NCBI GenBank assembly: GCA_964006375.1
Contig: OZ023270.1
Coordinates: 75,672,391-75,736,390, forward strand
Direction of reading: 5' to 3'
Origin: Tillus elongatus
Taxonomy: Eukaryota; Arthropoda; Insecta; Coleoptera; Cleridae
DNA length: 64,000 nucleotides
Below, piece after piece: positions 37,177 to 52,865 of this stretch; position 1 is the first letter of the stretch; each line of letters begins with the position of its first letter. Below the pieces are notes generated by a model that made no database searches, was not told where the DNA came from, and saw nothing but the letters and a program-made list of their open reading frames with translations. Made by a program: the position numbers and the translations under genes.

Positions 37177-38260
37177 ACCGATAACTCAAAAAATAATGGG
37201 CCGCTTTTGATAAAATTTGGCATGCACCTTCCTTTTGTAAATAGCTTGGATAAGTTCGTTAGTCAGGAAAATAGGACGAGGTTTTCCGGGAAAATTTTGA
37301 GTTTTCATTCGAAAAAAAATTATATCTCCGGAATTAACAAAGTAAGGGCAACTAAGTTTGGTACACGGATTTCTATCATTATAGGTAAGCTACCTGCCAA
37401 AATTTAGCTATGTAGGTTAAAGGACAAAAAAGTTACAGGTATTTAAATAAGGATAAATTTGGGGTTTCCTCAAAACGTCAAACTCGCAATTTAAAATGTC
37501 AGAATTTGTAATATTTAGGTAATGAACCTGAAACTAATATGATCTACGGAAGGAAAATGTTTCAAGAATATTGTTTTACAAAGCCTAAACTCTTAGTTTC
37601 AATCGTCATTGTCCTTCATTTTACTAAAATATTCTCAGAAAATTCATTTCAGACCCTTTCTCTGATGCTTTAGCAGTAGTGTTGGCTATAGAGTTTTCGT
37701 TTAATGGTATATCATTTTTGTCGAATTTTCGTAAAAATGATTAAAGCTCAATATATCCATTATTATGCACGTTACGAAAAAAAGTTGTATACATTAATTA
37801 TAGGGTGTCTTGAGCTACATCTTAAAAAATATTTCCACAACTACAGGCTGGCCCATAAGTCGTTGGTGATTCAAATTGTCTTTTTTTTTAACGAACACGC
37901 CCTATGTTTTTGCATTTCCATCGAAATATAATACATCTTTGTAAGAAAAGAAATTCGGGACGCATCAAGTGCGTTATGGTAGCGAATTTTCATTAAACGC
38001 TTCAAATTTGAATCAATTTGCTATTAACCTATAAGGTTGGCCAGAAAACCCGTTTTTTCGGGAACAATTTAAGTCTACTCTCGGAAATTTTTGTACATTT
38101 TCAAATAATAAAGTTATTTTGATGAAACATGGCCCATTGTTTCTCATATTATGGTTATACTGGTAACCAAATTTTATGCCGGCTTTCTTAAAAAACATAT
38201 TTGCTTTTAAGAACATTTTTATGAAAATTCACTACCATAACGCACTTGCTGCGTCCAGAG
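36967..38260 (+). mobile_element. HINE-like element N, subfamily 1
   Basis: A diverged left end (CAGAATTTTCGTAG.. with AAAATTCACTAA), GAGATCCCGACTTTT, (TA)n ~37099-37173, CACACCGATAACTC, full body, and a 3' module 37958-38256 opened by GGACGCATCAAGTGCG and closed by ACGCACTTGCTGCGT. Confidence 0.75.
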
Positions 38261-39027
38261 TTTTAATTTATTTCTCATTTATGGATATTTAAACGAAACT
38301 TGAGTGGAAAGACACCGTTGTTAATTAATATTCTACTTACTTTTAAATTAGGACAGTTAATGGTTCTAAACAAGAGCGAAAGGATTCACATCCTTCTAGA
38401 TGTGATATCCCGCTTGGGAATACGGCCCTCAGTCTCGAGTGCACACGTGATAATTGGCGTGAATTAGCCACGACGTCCGGAACCAGGGGTGCTTATGCAA
38501 ACATATCGCATTTTACCTGTGCTCGTCCTCTTTCATTGACAAAGGCAAAGGATGACCCTTAAAAATAAAAATTTCTCTTAACCGGTTTGACCAATTCTAA
38601 AGAAATAAGGGGTTGAAATTTAAAAATATTGACCCCTAATTTACATACTGGCCTGACCAGTGTGGGAAAATGTTACGTTGGTGCTTATTGCCGTGGGGTA
38701 TAAGGTTGAAAAAGAGTTAATGTATGCTATAGGCAGTTGGATATTGGCTTTGAATGGTCATTACCAACGGTTTTTGAGATTTTTAATAATGCATGGTAAA
38801 GCTAAAAGAGGATTAGGGTGATATGATGCAAGCAGATGTATATTGCTTCTCTGGACTACCTACGTCGAATAAATAATATATGACACAATGTATTTAATAT
38901 CTATTTAATTACAAACATTAAATTACAAATCCTAATCTAAAAAGTAAAAAACTTAAAAATAAACCAACTGAATAATAATAAATATGTTGGTGAAATTCAA
39001 GCCAATTCTACCAGACTTTATTTTAAA
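38261..39027. other. intergenic, nothing recognised
   Basis: Moderate-complexity sequence (38380-38720) without frames or known motifs. Confidence 0.45.
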
Positions 39028-39068
39028 AGTTTGAACGCAGCAAGTGCGTTATAGTAGCGAATTTTCAT
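39028..39068 (-). mobile_element. solo HINE-like terminus
   Basis: GAACGCAGCAAGTGCGTTAT then AGTAGCGAATTTTCAT, the 3' end in minus orientation with no recognisable body attached. Confidence 0.6.
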
Positions 39069-39415
39069 GTTTTGTAAAACACAACGTAATTTTCATCATA
39101 TGCTAAGCATTCCATTTGACCAATTCAACTAACTTATGTTCAATTTAGTTTACATATGATGATAACCTTCCAGTGACATTCCTTTATCTGTACCAACACA
39201 GAAAATTCATGTAGCTGACCCTAATAAATAATTCGCTCCAAGGCATGTGAACTTTTTCTGTCAATATAATATGTCACTCAAATGATGTGACAAGTTGATT
39301 ACAAAAAATATTGACAACTAAAATATGTAATATCCATCTTTGTTTATTCGATTGAACTTTTTAATACACAGCAATGTTTTTTTTTTCTAACAACTGAATA
39401 TTTTGTAGCATTTTT
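39069..39415. other. intergenic, nothing recognised
   Basis: AT-rich, no motif. Confidence 0.45.
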
Positions 39416-40497
<1,082 letters not shown>

Positions 40498-41391
40498 TAT
40501 ATGTTAGTGGAGACCAGTCTGGCTAGATTGTAGGCATGCATTTTTACCGATGTTGTTTAATAAGTCATGTTTTTTTTAATAACTGAATTTTTGTCGTATG
40601 TGATATGAAATACGAATACGAATTTTTTTTCGACATAAGTATAAAATAATTTTCTTTGCAGTGTATTGAAGTAAAATTTGTCTCGAAAAGAGCGTTTAAT
40701 TGATGTTTAGCAAGCTATTGTCAGTTTCCGAACGGATGAACAATTTTGCAAATATGTACGTACCCACATTTTGATATCTCACTCGCTAAAATATCTAAAA
40801 ACTAAGGAAGTTATAAGTCTCGGAAGTTTTAGGTGGCCGACTCTATATACACTGTGGTCACTTTTAGCTGGCTCACAATTGTGGTGCACCAAAGCATGAG
40901 AGATACACAGTCGGTTAAATTACAAAAATGAGCGTCATTTTATTCTTATTCATAATCTGAAAACAAATTTCCTATCCAAAAATCCTATATTTCCTGAAGA
41001 AACTGAAAACTTGCATTTACTTATTTTTCTAATATCTAATATTTTATCATATCGACTGTCACTAAAATTTGTGGTTTTCAATAATTGAACCGGCTATCAA
41101 ACGGGTGACTTACAATTTATCTAAGTCTACCACATTTCGAGTTTCCATGGCCTTTTTTTATGGGCCCCATATTGGATTTTTAGACCATTATATATAGTAA
41201 AAAATTACGAATCCAACTCTGTTATCACACATGACTCATATAACTTAGTTAGCTACCTTAATGCCGCTGTACAAACTTTTATATACACAAATCACGTTGT
41301 CATGGCATGTCATTTGGATTTAGATACCGTCAACTCTCAATTTAAAATTTCATTGTCTCGAATTAAATTATCATGTTGTAATTAGATCGCA
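40498..41391. other. intergenic, nothing recognised
   Basis: No gene, RNA or shared repeat found. Confidence 0.5.
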
Positions 41392-41700
41392 GCCTCGGTG
41401 GTTCAGTGGTAAGGACGTGTGCCTCTGGACCCGAGGGGCGTGTGTTCGATTACCAGCAGAAGCGTCAAATCATTCCTCAGTACATACTGTAAACTAACAC
41501 AAATCGAGGTTGCGCGTTGTGTCCGAGCACGTTGAATGTTTGCACGTTCCGCTTTTAGGAAGGGAAGTAAAATCTTGGTGTCCTGTACCATGCGATTTTG
41601 GGCACGTTAAAGATTTCTTACAGAAAGGCGAAAGAGCTCCCCGGCGTCGGTAATTGGCCACAGTCGCAGGAATTGGCGAACTTTAGAGAAACAAAATACA
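41392..41700 (+). mobile_element. tRNA-derived SINE, copy 3
   Basis: Head GCCTCGGTGGTTCAGTGGTA, a B-box-like GTGTTCGATTACC, GAGCACGTTGAATGTTTGC, core TTTGGGCACGTTAAAGAT at ~41595, tail AGAGAAACAAAATACAAATA. Collinear with the copy at 17662. Confidence 0.75.
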
Positions 41701-41740
41701 AATACAAAAAAATATATAATGAAATGAATCTAACATCTCC

Positions 41741-42414
41741 GAAAATTCGCTACCAAAACGCACTTACTGCGTCCAGATTTTTTTCTTACAAACGCATATT
41801 TCGATAAAAAATGCAAAAATGCATTAACGAATTTGTTCTGCGAAAATTAGCTTAAAAACAATTATAGACCGTTAAACCATAAACTTCACTGAACCTACAG
41901 CGAAAGCATCAACTTAACTAAACCGACAGCCAAAGCATCAGAGAAATGGTCTATTTGACATAAATTTTCTGTAAATATCTTAGTAAAATAAAGGGCCATG
42001 ACGGTTGAATCTGAAACTTAAGGGTTTGCAGTTTCTTTTCCAAATCCGTATTTGTTGCACGTTCTTTACCTAAACATTGCCAATTTTGACGTTTAAAATT
42101 GCGAGTTTGACGTTTTGAGGAAAACTCCAAAATTTGTTATTTAACTGCACATAACTTCTTTGTCTTTAAAGCTAGAAACCTAAATTTTGATACAGCGTTT
42201 ATCTTGTATAATACAAACACGCGTATTAAATTTGGTTGCCCTTACTTTGTTATTTCCGGAGATATGAATTTTTTTAGAAGGAAAATACAAAATTTTCCAG
42301 GAAAACCTGGTCCAATTTTCCTGGCTAACGAACTTGTACAAGCCACTTGCAAAAGGAAGGTACTCACCAAATTTGATCAAGTTTGATCCATTATTTTTTG
42401 AATTATCTGTCGAA

Positions 42415-42490
<76 letters not shown>

Positions 42491-42528
42491 ACAGATCTCC
42501 TCAATAGAGAAATAACAAAAAATTCGCT
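41741..42528 (-). mobile_element. HINE-like element Q, subfamily 3, without 3' module
   Basis: AAAATTCGCTACCAAAACGC and the hairpin CGCACTTACTGCG at 41744-41770, then the body on the minus strand (TTACAAACGCAT.., AACATTGCCAATTTTGACG). (TA)n 42419-42487, ACACAGATCTCCTC, and a worn 5' end near 42528. Confidence 0.68.
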
Positions 42529-43479
42529 AAGAGTGTGTGGATGCAACGATATATTCTATGTATAAAATGTAATATTCCGCAATTCCCATATATACAAAAG
42601 TGCAGAATCTAATTACAAAGAACTTAATAACCGAGTAGGCGCCACTATTACACCAATATAACACCTATGACTTGAATTCAATTACGATTATTCAATATTA
42701 TTGTTACGTATCTCAAATTATAGACCATCTCATGTTTTCCACTTCTGTTTCAAATTAATACGCTTTTATCGACACACATTCTTCGTTTCTCCGTATAAGG
42801 AACTATAAGCATTATGGATATACCTATTTATCAATTTCACTTACCTAACCTAAGCAAATTCAAAAGAATGTTTCTGTAGAGTCTTTAGTTATTTTGCTTC
42901 GTATCACCATATTATTACATATTATATAATAGGCTTCAGCCTATTACGATAGCGAAAACTGGTTCAAATTTCATTGTGGGACCGACAAGAAGCCATTAAA
43001 ATTAAAGCTTGTGATCATTATGTGCTGTTTGATTTTTTGCAGATGCAGTACGAGTTACGCACCAAAGTGCAAACAACCAAGAAATATCAAAATAAATAGG
43101 ATATGCACTGGCGAATGTACGTGGCAGTGATCATTGGAAGCGAGTTAGAATCCTGGAATAAGTTTCACCCCAGGTTTTTTTTAAATATTTTATACCTAAT
43201 AAAGATTTTAAATCTTAAATGCTAAGTTTATATTTTATTATGAATAAATTTAGTTTTGACAATATCGTATCTATAATATATTTTTCTGTATATATCCTCT
43301 ATCGATTCCCAATATTGACCAACAAGGAAAAAATACATTGCTCTAATTTGAGTATGTCAATATTTAGTTATATTGTTTTATAATATCAGGTAAATAATTG
43401 GGGTTGAATATTGAAACATGACTGTAGCACTATATCAATTCAATATTTATTACAATATTATTCCAATATGAAAAAACGT
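42529..43479. other. intergenic; cluster of CAATATT motifs
   Basis: No gene. From ~43260 to 43560 the words CAATATT/AATATTG recur about ten times at uneven spacing. Confidence 0.45.
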
Positions 43480-43865
43480 TCACATCTCAATATTGGGTAA
43501 ATATATCCGTTCAATATGTAGCCCATATAATCTATGCATAAGCAATATTGTATGAACATTGCTTCTACATGGGTATATACTTTCGAAGTCGTCTAGCTGT
43601 CCTGGTTGTCTAACATTTTTATCGAATTTAGATTCTCCTCATTAACGTGGTGATTATTATCGCAAATATGTCGGGCGACGGAAGATCTATCTATAATACC
43701 GTATCTTAATTGTGCTAAATATTCTTTGAATCTAATTCCAAAATATCTTTTTCTTTGTCCGACGTATTTATTATCACAATATTTACAACTTATTTCATAA
43801 TTTCCCGACATTTTGGCCGTACTATCCTTGTCTTTTGGGTTACCTAGCAAGTATTGCTAAATATA
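43480..43865 (-). pseudogene. Penelope-like element, GIY-YIG endonuclease fragment
   Basis: The minus strand 43850-43593 reads SGNYEISCKYCDNKYVGQRK then RYFGIRFKEYLAQLR and SSVARHICDNNHHVN. This is a GIY-YIG domain with GNY for GIY and YVG for YIG, the conserved Arg (RYFGIRFKEH-like) and a His. Penelope-like retroelements carry this nuclease after their RT. A one-base shift near 43600 separates it from a continuation LDDFESIY that stays open to 43480. The 5' side is cut by element K at ~43870, so the RT is absent. Confidence 0.72.
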
Positions 43866-43879
43866 GTAATAAAATGTCC

Positions 43880-46004
43880 GGGACGCAGCAAGTGCGTTAT
43901 GGTGGCGAATTTTCTTTAAAATATTTTTAATAGCAAATGTCTTTCTTTGATGAAAGAAGGCATCAAACTTGGTTACCTATATAGTAGGAACAATGTACCA
44001 TATTTCATCGAAATAAATTTATTGTTTGAAAATATATAAACATTTTTCAAAATTCTGGATGCAGAAAGTGTGTTATGGAAGTGAATTTCCATAAAAATGT
44101 TTTTAATAGCAAATGCGAGCAGGCACCAATCTGATTACCGGTATAGCCTATGTAGTAGAAACAATGTAGTATATTTTATCAAAATTACTCATGGTTTGAA
44201 AATATACAAAATTTTACCGAAAATAAACTTAAATGTTGGTTTCCTAACCAACAATGCTTACGTTAATAGAAAATTGAGTTATTGAAATTTGAAGGATTTA
44301 ATGAAAATTCGGTAAATTTGCAGACTAGCTCCCTTTTCAAAAAAATTGTTTCAAAAACATTACTAGGACCCCACATGGATGCACAAACCACAAGAAACAA
44401 TTTTTGTTTACACCCCCGCAAAGAAGTTACGGGACTGGGAGTGAATAGAGGTGCTGAGCGGGATAGGTAGTAAAAAGGAAATATGAAGAGAAAATGCGAA
44501 GCAAACTGCTTGAAAGCTGTCTATGTGAAGCCATATCCCCATTACATCCTGCCTACCCCGCACAGCACCCCTCAAAAAACTGTTCTCAGAAACCTGCCTA
44601 GGGGCCCCCCTGAATCCACAAACGCCAAGAAAAATTTCTTGTTCACGCCTCCCAAGGAAGTTACGGGACCAGGAGTGAATGGGATGCTGGGCGGGGTAGG
44701 TAGTAAAAAGGAAATATGAGCAGAAAATGCGAATAAAACGGACTTGAAAGTTATCTTTTTCACATCTTGAAGCCATATCCCTCTTAAGCCCTGCCTACCC
44801 TGCACAGCACCCCTATTTCCCCAGGTGCCGTAACTTCGTTGGCGGGTATGAACAAGAAATTTTTCTTGTGGTTTATGCAACGTGGGTGGTTCTATGCACA
44901 TGAGGGGGGCAGGAAAATGCCTACGACGAACCAGAGCCCCCACCCCCCCCCCCCCCCGTTCGACTTGAGGCATGGATGGGGGGTGGCTGCATCGTCGTGT
45001 GAATTTTCCTTCCCCCTCGCGTGCATACAACCACCCTCGCCGCATAAACCACAAGAAAAATGTCTTGTTCCTACCCGCCAAGAAAGTTACGGCACCTGGG
45101 GGGATAGGAGTGCTGTGCGGGGTAGGTAGGGTTTAAGGGGGATATGGCTTCAAGATGTGAAAAAACAGCTTTCAATCCCGTTTTATTCGCATTTTCTGCA
45201 CATGTTTCTTTTTTACTACCTACCCCTCCCAGCACCCCTACTTACTCCTGGTCCCGTAACTTCCTTGGGGGGTGTGAAGAAGAAATGTTTCTTTGGGTTT
45301 GTGGATCGGGGGGGGGGTCTAGGCAGGTTTCTGAAAACAGTTTTTTGAAAAGCGTTCGGGAGCTAAATGCAAATTTACCGAAAATTCGCTACCAAAACGC
45401 ACTTACTGCGTCCAGATTTTTTCTTACAAACGCATCATATTTCGATAAAAAATGCAAAAATGCATTAACGAATTTGTTCTACGAAAATTAGCTAAAAAAA
45501 TTATAGACCGTTTAACCATAAAATTCACTAAACCTACAGCGAAAGCATTTGAAATGAATATTATGTCAATATTTTAGTAAAATGCAGGGCAATGACGGTT
45601 GAATCTGAAACTTAAGGGTTTGCAGAACACTCTTCTTGCAACATTTTCTTTTCACAATTGGTATTTGTTTCACGTTCTTTGCCTAAACATTGCCAATTTT
45701 GATGTTTAAAATTGCGAGTTTGACGTTTTGAGGAAAACTCCAAAATTGGTTTCTTTAACTGCCCATAACTTCTTTGTCTTTAAAGCTAGAGACCTTAATT
45801 TTGGTACAGAGTTCACTCTTTACAATACAAACACGCGTACCAATTTGGTTGCCCTTACTTTGTTATTTACGGAGATATGATTTTTTTAATAGAAAGGAGA
45901 CAGAACATTTTTCCGGAAAACCTAGTCCGATTTTCCTCGCTAATCAATTTATCCAAGCCACTTGCAAAAGGAAGGTACTCACCAAATTTGATCAAGATCG
46001 GTCC

Positions 46005-46093
<89 letters not shown>

Positions 46094-46133
46094 ACAGATC
46101 TCCTCATTAGCGAACTTAAAAAAAAATCGCTAA
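43880..46133 (-). mobile_element. HINE-like element K, subfamily 3, with GC-rich foldback
   Basis: Minus orientation. Two 3'-type termini stand in tandem (GGACGCAGCAAGTGCG at 43880, GGATGCAGAAAGTGTG at 44057), then the foldback (44330-45370), a third terminus with hairpin CGCACTTACTGCG at 45399, the body (AACATTGCCAATTTTGA), (TA)n 46007-46091, ACACAGATCTCCTC and the 5' pair TTAGCGAA/TCGCTAA at 46107-46133. Confidence 0.7.
44330..45370. repeat. GC-rich foldback insert, copy 2
   Basis: The inner ~780 bp (44573-45355) folds back on itself around ~44965: AAAACTGTTCTCAGAAACC on the left mirrors GGTTTCTGAAAACAGTTTT on the right, and CTTGTTC..TAACTTC units alternate in orientation through the arms. 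A C15-like run (44943-44957) lies at the centre. An extra partial arm (44377-44570) precedes it. Conceptual proteins from both strands resemble each other for this reason and are not genes. Confidence 0.7.
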
Positions 46134-46139
46134 TAAAAA

Positions 46140-46350
46140 GTGTATGTATCTCGCTCCGCCGTCTGTGGGTAGTCCCCTGATACATTACTTTAGAAAATAA
46201 CTACTAGCAGAAGCACGTCCGATAAATAAGAAAAGAATACAGATATTTCCGCGAAACGCAATATGTTATTTTTGGTGTCGTTGACCCTCACTAAGGCGTT
46301 AGTGACCGACTATCCGCATAAGAATATAAATAGTTGTGGGTATAAGATAT
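46140..46350. other. intergenic, nothing recognised
   Basis: Short stretch without motif before the hammerhead-like unit. Confidence 0.4.
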
Positions 46351-46354
46351 TTAG

Positions 46355-46455
46355 AATGATTCATCCTCTGATGACGCTAACCTGGTAAGTGAAGCGATCG
46401 TCAGGTGTTTTAAAATGTGTTGTAATTATTTGGGTTCTTCAAGTGTGCTTATTGA
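46355..46455 (+). ncRNA. hammerhead-ribozyme-like repeat unit, copy 3
   Basis: TTCATCCT, CTGATGA (46368-46374), a weak stem II, GAAG for GAAA, then CGATCGTCAGG and the shared flank TTTGGGTTCTTCAAGTGT. Core decayed at the GAAA box. Confidence 0.5.
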
Positions 46456-47212
46456 AACAGAATCACCCTGTACACAGACAAGCGATGCAAAGTTAGAGCT
46501 CGCCAGTAAAATTACAGCTATCGCTGGCTTTTTTCATTATTCTTTGGCGAGCTCTCCCAAATAAAAACCTCTCGCCTTTTCTTTTAATAGCGCTCGTTTT
46601 CTTTTTGTTCCCTCTGCCAATAACGTCTTATATCCATCTCTGTCCCATTCCCCATCTCCGTCTCCGTCTATCTCCTGCTTTGAAATACAAGCAGGGCTCG
46701 AGGACGCCGGGGCCAAAACTGAATTAAAATGAAAAATTAAAATGGAATGGCCGTCTTTATTGCGAGAAATTTAAAACGGAATATTTTAAAAGTGAAATAA
46801 ATGTAGTTCTTCATCTTCGAGACTGGTGCTCCTCTCTGTCTGGGTGCATGAATATTTATTGTTCTCTTTGTGTTTTCTTATAAAATAATGAAATTCTGCG
46901 CCAGAGAGCCCAGTCTAAAGCTCACCGTTTTATATTTTTCAACGTGGCAGAAACAAAGACACAAGAGAACGAAATTGGGTAGGAAATTATAACGGGGGGC
47001 AAGAAGAGGGTTCAGAGTTATAATAATTGTGCTGAATTCAAATTGGCACGTAGAGTCATCATTTGCCTGATTAACTTAACAATTGTGAAAAATTATCCAA
47101 ACACGTCATATACTAAACCTCTGCAAATATTATCACATCCATGCAGCACCGTTGCGTAGTTTTGTTTTTATTTATAATTCACATTGTTGTAAACGATTTA
47201 ATTTAAAAGGTC
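46456..47212. other. intergenic, nothing recognised
   Basis: CT-rich stretch (46560-46700) and ordinary AT-rich DNA. GAGCTCGCCA and TGGCGAGCTC at 46497 and 46544 form a short inverted repeat. No gene. Confidence 0.45.
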
Positions 47213-49499
<2,287 letters not shown>

Positions 49500-50261
49500 T
49501 TTTTGTTTATTAACTACCTGATTTCCCTTCCAAATTTACTTTCAATCGTCGACAGTGAATTACTTTTAGAGATATTGATAATGTCTTATAACATTTTCTA
49601 ATCTCCATACAACAAGGAAGGCTTCTTCTGTTTCTAATATTTATCAACGACCTGCCCCATGATCTTCGGTGCGATCGGCTCCCATTTGCGGATGACCTCA
49701 AATTGTATGCGCGGATCGGTTCTGTTCAAGACTGCTGTGCCCTTCAGGCAGATATTGACAGAGAGTATGCGTGGTGTCATCGAAATATTCTAAGCATGAA
49801 CATCCCTAAGTGCAAGGTAATGAGTTTTTCTAGGAAAAAATCCAACCTTTTTTGTCTATACCTACTCAGATGTCATTATTCGACGTTGCAGCGAGACAGT
49901 GAAAGATTTGAAGGTTGTATTCGACCCACAGCTTTCCTTTAGTTACCACGTTTCGCACACAGTTTTATCAGCTCTAGGCACGCTTGGCTTTTTGATAAAG
50001 AATTGCAGTAACTTTGCCAATTTTCAGTCTCTTAAAACACTATACTATGGTTACAAATAGTACTGTTGTCTGGTGTGGAGCCCATATTATAATCGTTGTG
50101 TATCCAGTCTGGAGACAGTTCCACGAAATTTGCTCAAATACCTCTATTTTAAAGATAATGGTTCGTACCCGTCTAGATGTGTCGACCAAAAAAACTTGCT
50201 AGAGTACTGTGATGAGATGTCATTACTTAGTCGCAGAGTTACTTTGTCACTAAAGTTCTAA
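49500..50261 (+). pseudogene. LINE ORF2 (Jockey/CR1-like), RT core, first half of a split copy
   Basis: A worn block QQGRLLLFLIFINDL, then PFADDLKLYA with the FADD catalytic pair at ~49690. ADIDREYAWCHRNILSMNIP and KCKVMSFSRKKSN are typical of the RT thumb region. Several indels after 49840. The reading ends RRVTLSLKF at ~50258, where a TIR element is inserted. The rest of the ORF continues at 52390. Confidence 0.78.
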
Positions 50262-52389
50262 CCCAAGCAACATTTAAAGTCAAATTGACGTAAAATCGCC
50301 CTACCAATAGGTCGGCGACCAAATCACCACAGGTCATTTTCAAGTAAAATTTAAGTGTATATTACCAAGGTGGGGAATAAAGCCAAAGTAATATGGAAGT
50401 CGATAATAGGTCCAGCAAGGCGTTTCGACCAAGGCGTTTTAGTTATATTTAGGGCATTTTCATTCAGCATTGGGCCAATGGACGTAATATATTGGTAAAT
50501 GTGTGTTACGCTTTACTTGAATCTGACATCTAGGCGCCGAGTGCAGTGGCGTTCTTAACAACGAACTACGCATGTGACATTATTCGGTTCTGCAGGGTCT
50601 GTGATTATGTATGTATAAACAAACAGTAGAGTAGTAGAGATATTGTCCATCTTTGTTAAAAAATGACATCTTGAATGATCAAAGAACTTACTTTAAATAT
50701 TTGCAACAATGATAAAGGTGATTCGCACTGTATAAACAAAAAACCACTGCGGTTATGTTTATTCTGTTAACATGATGATGATGCTGCGATAAAATTCGAG
50801 CGCCCGTGTAAAAGTTAAAATTAGTGAAAATAAAAAATTATTCAAAATTCTTGAAATTCTGATTTTGGAGGATTGGTGATGTAAACTACACAAAACTATC
50901 CCGTCGTCATGGTACACAAGCATTATTTAATGTTTTTTTCGAACTAAAATTTGATTACACTTTATTCAACAAAAAATTATTTTTCATTTTCCAATACAAT
51001 CAAGATGGATACCGCAAAATTAAATTAATATGGCTGCCCTTCTAACATTATTGACCTGAAAGTTAATTTGGCCCTATTTTTTTTACCTATAAGTCGCAAT
51101 CCCTAATGACAGGGCAAACTAACCAAACTTTGAAGGCATTTTGTGCTATTATGGGAATTTCAACTATATAGTAAACGAATTTTGTTTGAATTTATTAGAA
51201 ATGAAACATTTTCGTGTATAAAAATATATATTACTTATATCCGTGCACAGCCGAGAGATATATGGGAATTATACAGCGCTTTTGGTCTTTGATTCCATAA
51301 TATATAGACATTAATAGAAAATAGAAACAAAATAAAATAAGTAAATAGACATAAACATGACAGCTGACTGTGTTGCCAATGCTTCACTCCATTTGGCATG
51401 AAAAGGGATGTATTATATTGAAGAGGGAAACGTGCTGATTTGATACCAGCATATAATTGAAATTCAGTTTTATTTTCATATACCTAGTAGTAGTAGCCGA
51501 TGAAGTTATCATACTTTTTTAGGATTTACACAGAGAACATTATCGAAATAATAATTATTAATATGAAGCGAACTGAATACAAGCATTCTTTACTACTCTA
51601 TAATAATTTGTAGTATGTCTGTACACTTTTATTGGGTTCAAAGGGGGCATTGTAACACTATATCTGTTACTGATGCACGCACATTCACAACAGGAATAAA
51701 CTTTTATTGATGAAGTTTATCAACTGACACACCTTTAAGATTCACAAATGTATTTCACTGCTGTACACTTTGAACTTTGAGGACAATTTTTATTTCAAGT
51801 CAGATTTTATGGGTATTTTCAACTTGAAGGTAGGCAATTTGACTTGGAAGACCATTTGTGCAGTAATTATGACTTTATAGCCGATCAGAGAGCCATTTTA
51901 GGTTATCTCAGTGCCCAAAATATTTCCTGTGCTGTATTGCACTGAAATTGGTAATATATATGTAAGCTGGACTTCATAAGAAGACTTTCAATTTACTATA
52001 CCACAGAGACATATTGCAGGTTAATATTAGGTAATAAATTACCTTAAAATAGGTATTTCAGGTATCTGGGCTTGGTAGTCGATATTCAGTCCAATTTAGG
52101 GCACACTTCGACCTAAAAATTACCAACTCTGGAATTGAAACATAAAAGTATATTAAAGTATATTTTATGAGTAAAATTGAACCAATTTTTTTCCAATTTA
52201 GTTACTTGTAAGTTACTGACTTTGGAGTAATTTTAATAGTCAAAAATAAGCTAGTTCGGAGCCGCATTTCCAAATTTGTAGTCATTATGACAATCAAGGC
52301 AACATTTTGGTTAATTATTACTAAATTACAACTTGGTTAGGTTATTTGGACTCGAGTGCTGGTTAATATGCCTTAATTTGTTGCTTGGG
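50262..52389. mobile_element. 2.13-kb TIR element splitting a LINE
   Basis: Left end CCCAAGCAACATTTAAAG and right end TTTGTTGCTTGGG form an 11-bp inverted repeat (CCCAAGCAACA). LINE coding sequence lies directly on both sides, so the limits are sharp. The interior is AT-rich with only short frames and many AGGTNATTT-like words in its last 600 bp. Probably a non-autonomous DNA transposon. The superfamily is unknown and no target duplication could be settled. Confidence 0.65.
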
Positions 52390-52858
52390 AAGACAGTCTG
52401 CTACAGAACAAGGTAGATTCTCCAAACATTTTATCCCAGATTAACTTCCTGGAACATCAGCAAAATGCTCGTTCTTCTTGCTTATATTACTGTCCTCACG
52501 CTAGGTCCAATTTAATAATATACCTCTCCCCCTCGCTTGTATTTCATTTTAACGAACTTTAATAAGATCTAACAAAGCTGTGACCTAAGCGCGGACTATT
52601 TAAATCACATATTGACTTTTGTTTCACTTACATTTGTTTAGGGTTTTTGGGAGTACACATTATACTTTGTTATTTTGTCTCTGATCTTTTGTTTAAACCA
52701 GAGTTTTTGTATTTTTTACTGTTATATTTTTTATTAGTTATGCTTAATTATTGTATATTGTATTCTGATGATATTGTACTATTTTTAATGTCCTGTAAAA
52801 GGAAATTGCTTCTCTTGGGCATTTAAATAAATAAAGCAGCTAATTTAAAAAAAAATTG
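52390..52858 (+). pseudogene. LINE ORF2 C-terminus and 3' UTR, second half of the split copy
   Basis: DSLLQNKVDSPNILSQINFL then EHQQNARSSCLYYCPHARSN is the LINE ORF2 tail, ending in stops near 52557. A 3' UTR of ~290 bp follows, with AAATAAATAAAG and a terminal A-run at ~52848. It fits the first half across the inserted element. Confidence 0.7.
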
Positions 52859-52865
52859 TTCTTGT

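Noticed and set aside
44408..45491. Several overlapping Pro/Ser-rich frames on both strands, with similar proteins at 30282-31175 and 47905-48431
   Set aside because: They arise because the GC-rich foldback is palindromic, so the same codons read on both strands. No domain is seen.
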